From Hyphomicrobiales bacterium (GTDB taxonomy: Bacteria > Pseudomonadota > Alphaproteobacteria > Rhizobiales > Aestuariivirgaceae), in the NCBI GenBank assembly GCA_027067085.1, contig JAMOMM010000146.1, positions 1 to 14,104 on the forward strand: 14,104 nucleotides of DNA. The letters are read 5' to 3'. The position numbers and the translations under genes were made by a program. Every line of letters begins with the position of its first letter. Position 1 is the first letter of the stretch. Positions 13,520 through 14,104 of this stretch are shown here, in pieces. The notes below the pieces were generated by a model. The model ran no database searches, was not told the origin of the DNA, and saw only the letters and a list, made by a program, of their open reading frames with translations.

Positions 13520-14104
13520 TTAAAACAAACTGAAATACTCGCGTTGTTCCCATTCTGAAACGGTGCCGAGGTAGCGGTTCCATTCTGCGGTTTTTATGCG
13601 GCAGAGGTAATCGACGAATTCATCGCCGAGGGATTGACGATAGAATTTACTTTCTTCAAACGCGGTGATGGCTGAGCCTAAATTGTTGGGCAGCATTGTG
13701 TCGTCTGAACTGTACGGTGTTTCAACGGGGGCAGGGGCTGCAAGGTTGTTATCTATACCATCTAGGCCGCATAGAATTTGCGATGCTAAATAAAGATAAG
13801 GATTTGCAGCGGGTTCACCGATGCGGTTTTCAACACGAGAGGCTTTGTCTCCCGCTTTTGCCAATGAGCGCAGCATAGAGCCGCGATTATCATGGCCCCA
13901 TTGAATACGATCTGGCGCGAGGCCAAATTGGGCATAGCGCTTATAGCCATTGACGGTTGGGGTGGTTAAAAGGCAACTGGCTTTTGCGTGTTTTAAAATG
14001 CCCGCAATCCATTGACTGTTGAGTTCTGTAAGGTCTTGGCCTTGGGCTGGAATGAAGTTGTTTTCACCGGTTTTTATATCAACCAATGATTGGTGCAAAT
14101 GCCA
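13520..14104 (-). CDS. Glutamine synthetase family protein, C-terminal part (cut by the window edge)
   Basis: The last 194 residues of a type I glutamine synthetase-like ligase; the gene continues past the right edge. The fragment opens with WHLHQS, the conserved metal/ATP-site His region. It then shows the glutamate-binding NGYKR (52-56), the ATP/phosphate NRGSMLR (73-79), and RVENRIGEPAANPYLYLA (90-107), matching the R-x-E-x-R block of the catalytic barrel. The C-terminus ends WEQREYFSLF, without the adenylylation-site Tyr motif of classical GlnA. This suggests the GlnT/PuuA-like group (glutamine, gamma-glutamylputrescine or gamma-glutamylmethylamide synthesis). The exact substrate amine cannot be assigned from the fragment. 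It is convergent with hppA. Confidence 0.9.
   Translation of the reverse strand, partial: WHLHQSLVDIKTGENNFIPAQGQDLTELNSQWIAGILKHAKASCLLTTPTVNGYKRYAQFGLAPDRIQWGHDNRGSMLRSLAKAGDKASRVENRIGEPAANPYLYLASQILCGLDGIDNNLAAPAPVETPYSSDDTMLPNNLGSAITAFEESKFYRQSLGDEFVDYLCRIKTAEWNRYLGTVSEWEQREYFSLF

Overview
The window looks like chromosomal DNA of a moderate-GC alphaproteobacterium. The clues are protein style only: an AHDFNNLL-type PAS hybrid kinase, a GlnT/PuuA-like glutamine synthetase, a gpt-type phosphoribosyltransferase, and palindromic intergenic repeats of the GGACTTGATCC kind. No taxonomic marker gene is present, so placement below class level would be a guess.

Layout. From the left on the minus strand: a small four-helix DUF2975 membrane protein, preceded by a soluble hybrid histidine kinase (three PAS domains, HisKA, HATPase, receiver). 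Then come gpt (xanthine phosphoribosyltransferase, plus strand) and a convergent SulP-STAS anion transporter (minus strand). A tRNA-Leu(UAA) with encoded CCA follows at 5879-5965. From about 6000 to 10900 lies an accessory islet. Its core is a tightly coupled five-gene operon (6654-10499): a DUF2946-like secreted Cys protein, a class III periplasmic binding protein, a FecCD-type permease, a FecE-type ATPase and a DUF1636 Cys protein. After the islet comes hppA, a membrane pyrophosphatase with the residues of the K+-dependent class, then a terminator and a REP-like inverted repeat. The window closes with the 3' part of a convergent glutamine synthetase family gene, cut by the right edge.

Structure of the islet. 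The operon sits between two imperfect 32-bp inverted repeats (6452-6483 and 10529-10560; 27 of 32 positions match by eye). Each contains CACCGTAATT and is followed inward by tandem copies of that motif. This looks like the two ends of a transposon-like element of about 4.1 kb that carries a metal-uptake operon but no recognisable transposase. Outside these ends lie two direct copies of an 86-bp repeat (repeat A; 6199-6284 and 10617-10702) and two inverted copies of a 107-bp double-hairpin repeat (repeat B; 6327-6433 and 10788-10894). A third copy of repeat B starts two bases after the hppA stop codon. Between copies of B, a G:C pair in one stem is replaced by a T:A pair, so the fold appears to be conserved.

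How the genes work together. The five islet genes plausibly form one importer for a metal, metal chelate or corrinoid: binding protein, permease and ATPase make the inner-membrane pump, and the two small Cys proteins may handle metal on either side of the membrane. No TonB-dependent outer-membrane receptor is present, so one would have to be encoded elsewhere. The other genes are unrelated housekeeping or transport functions.
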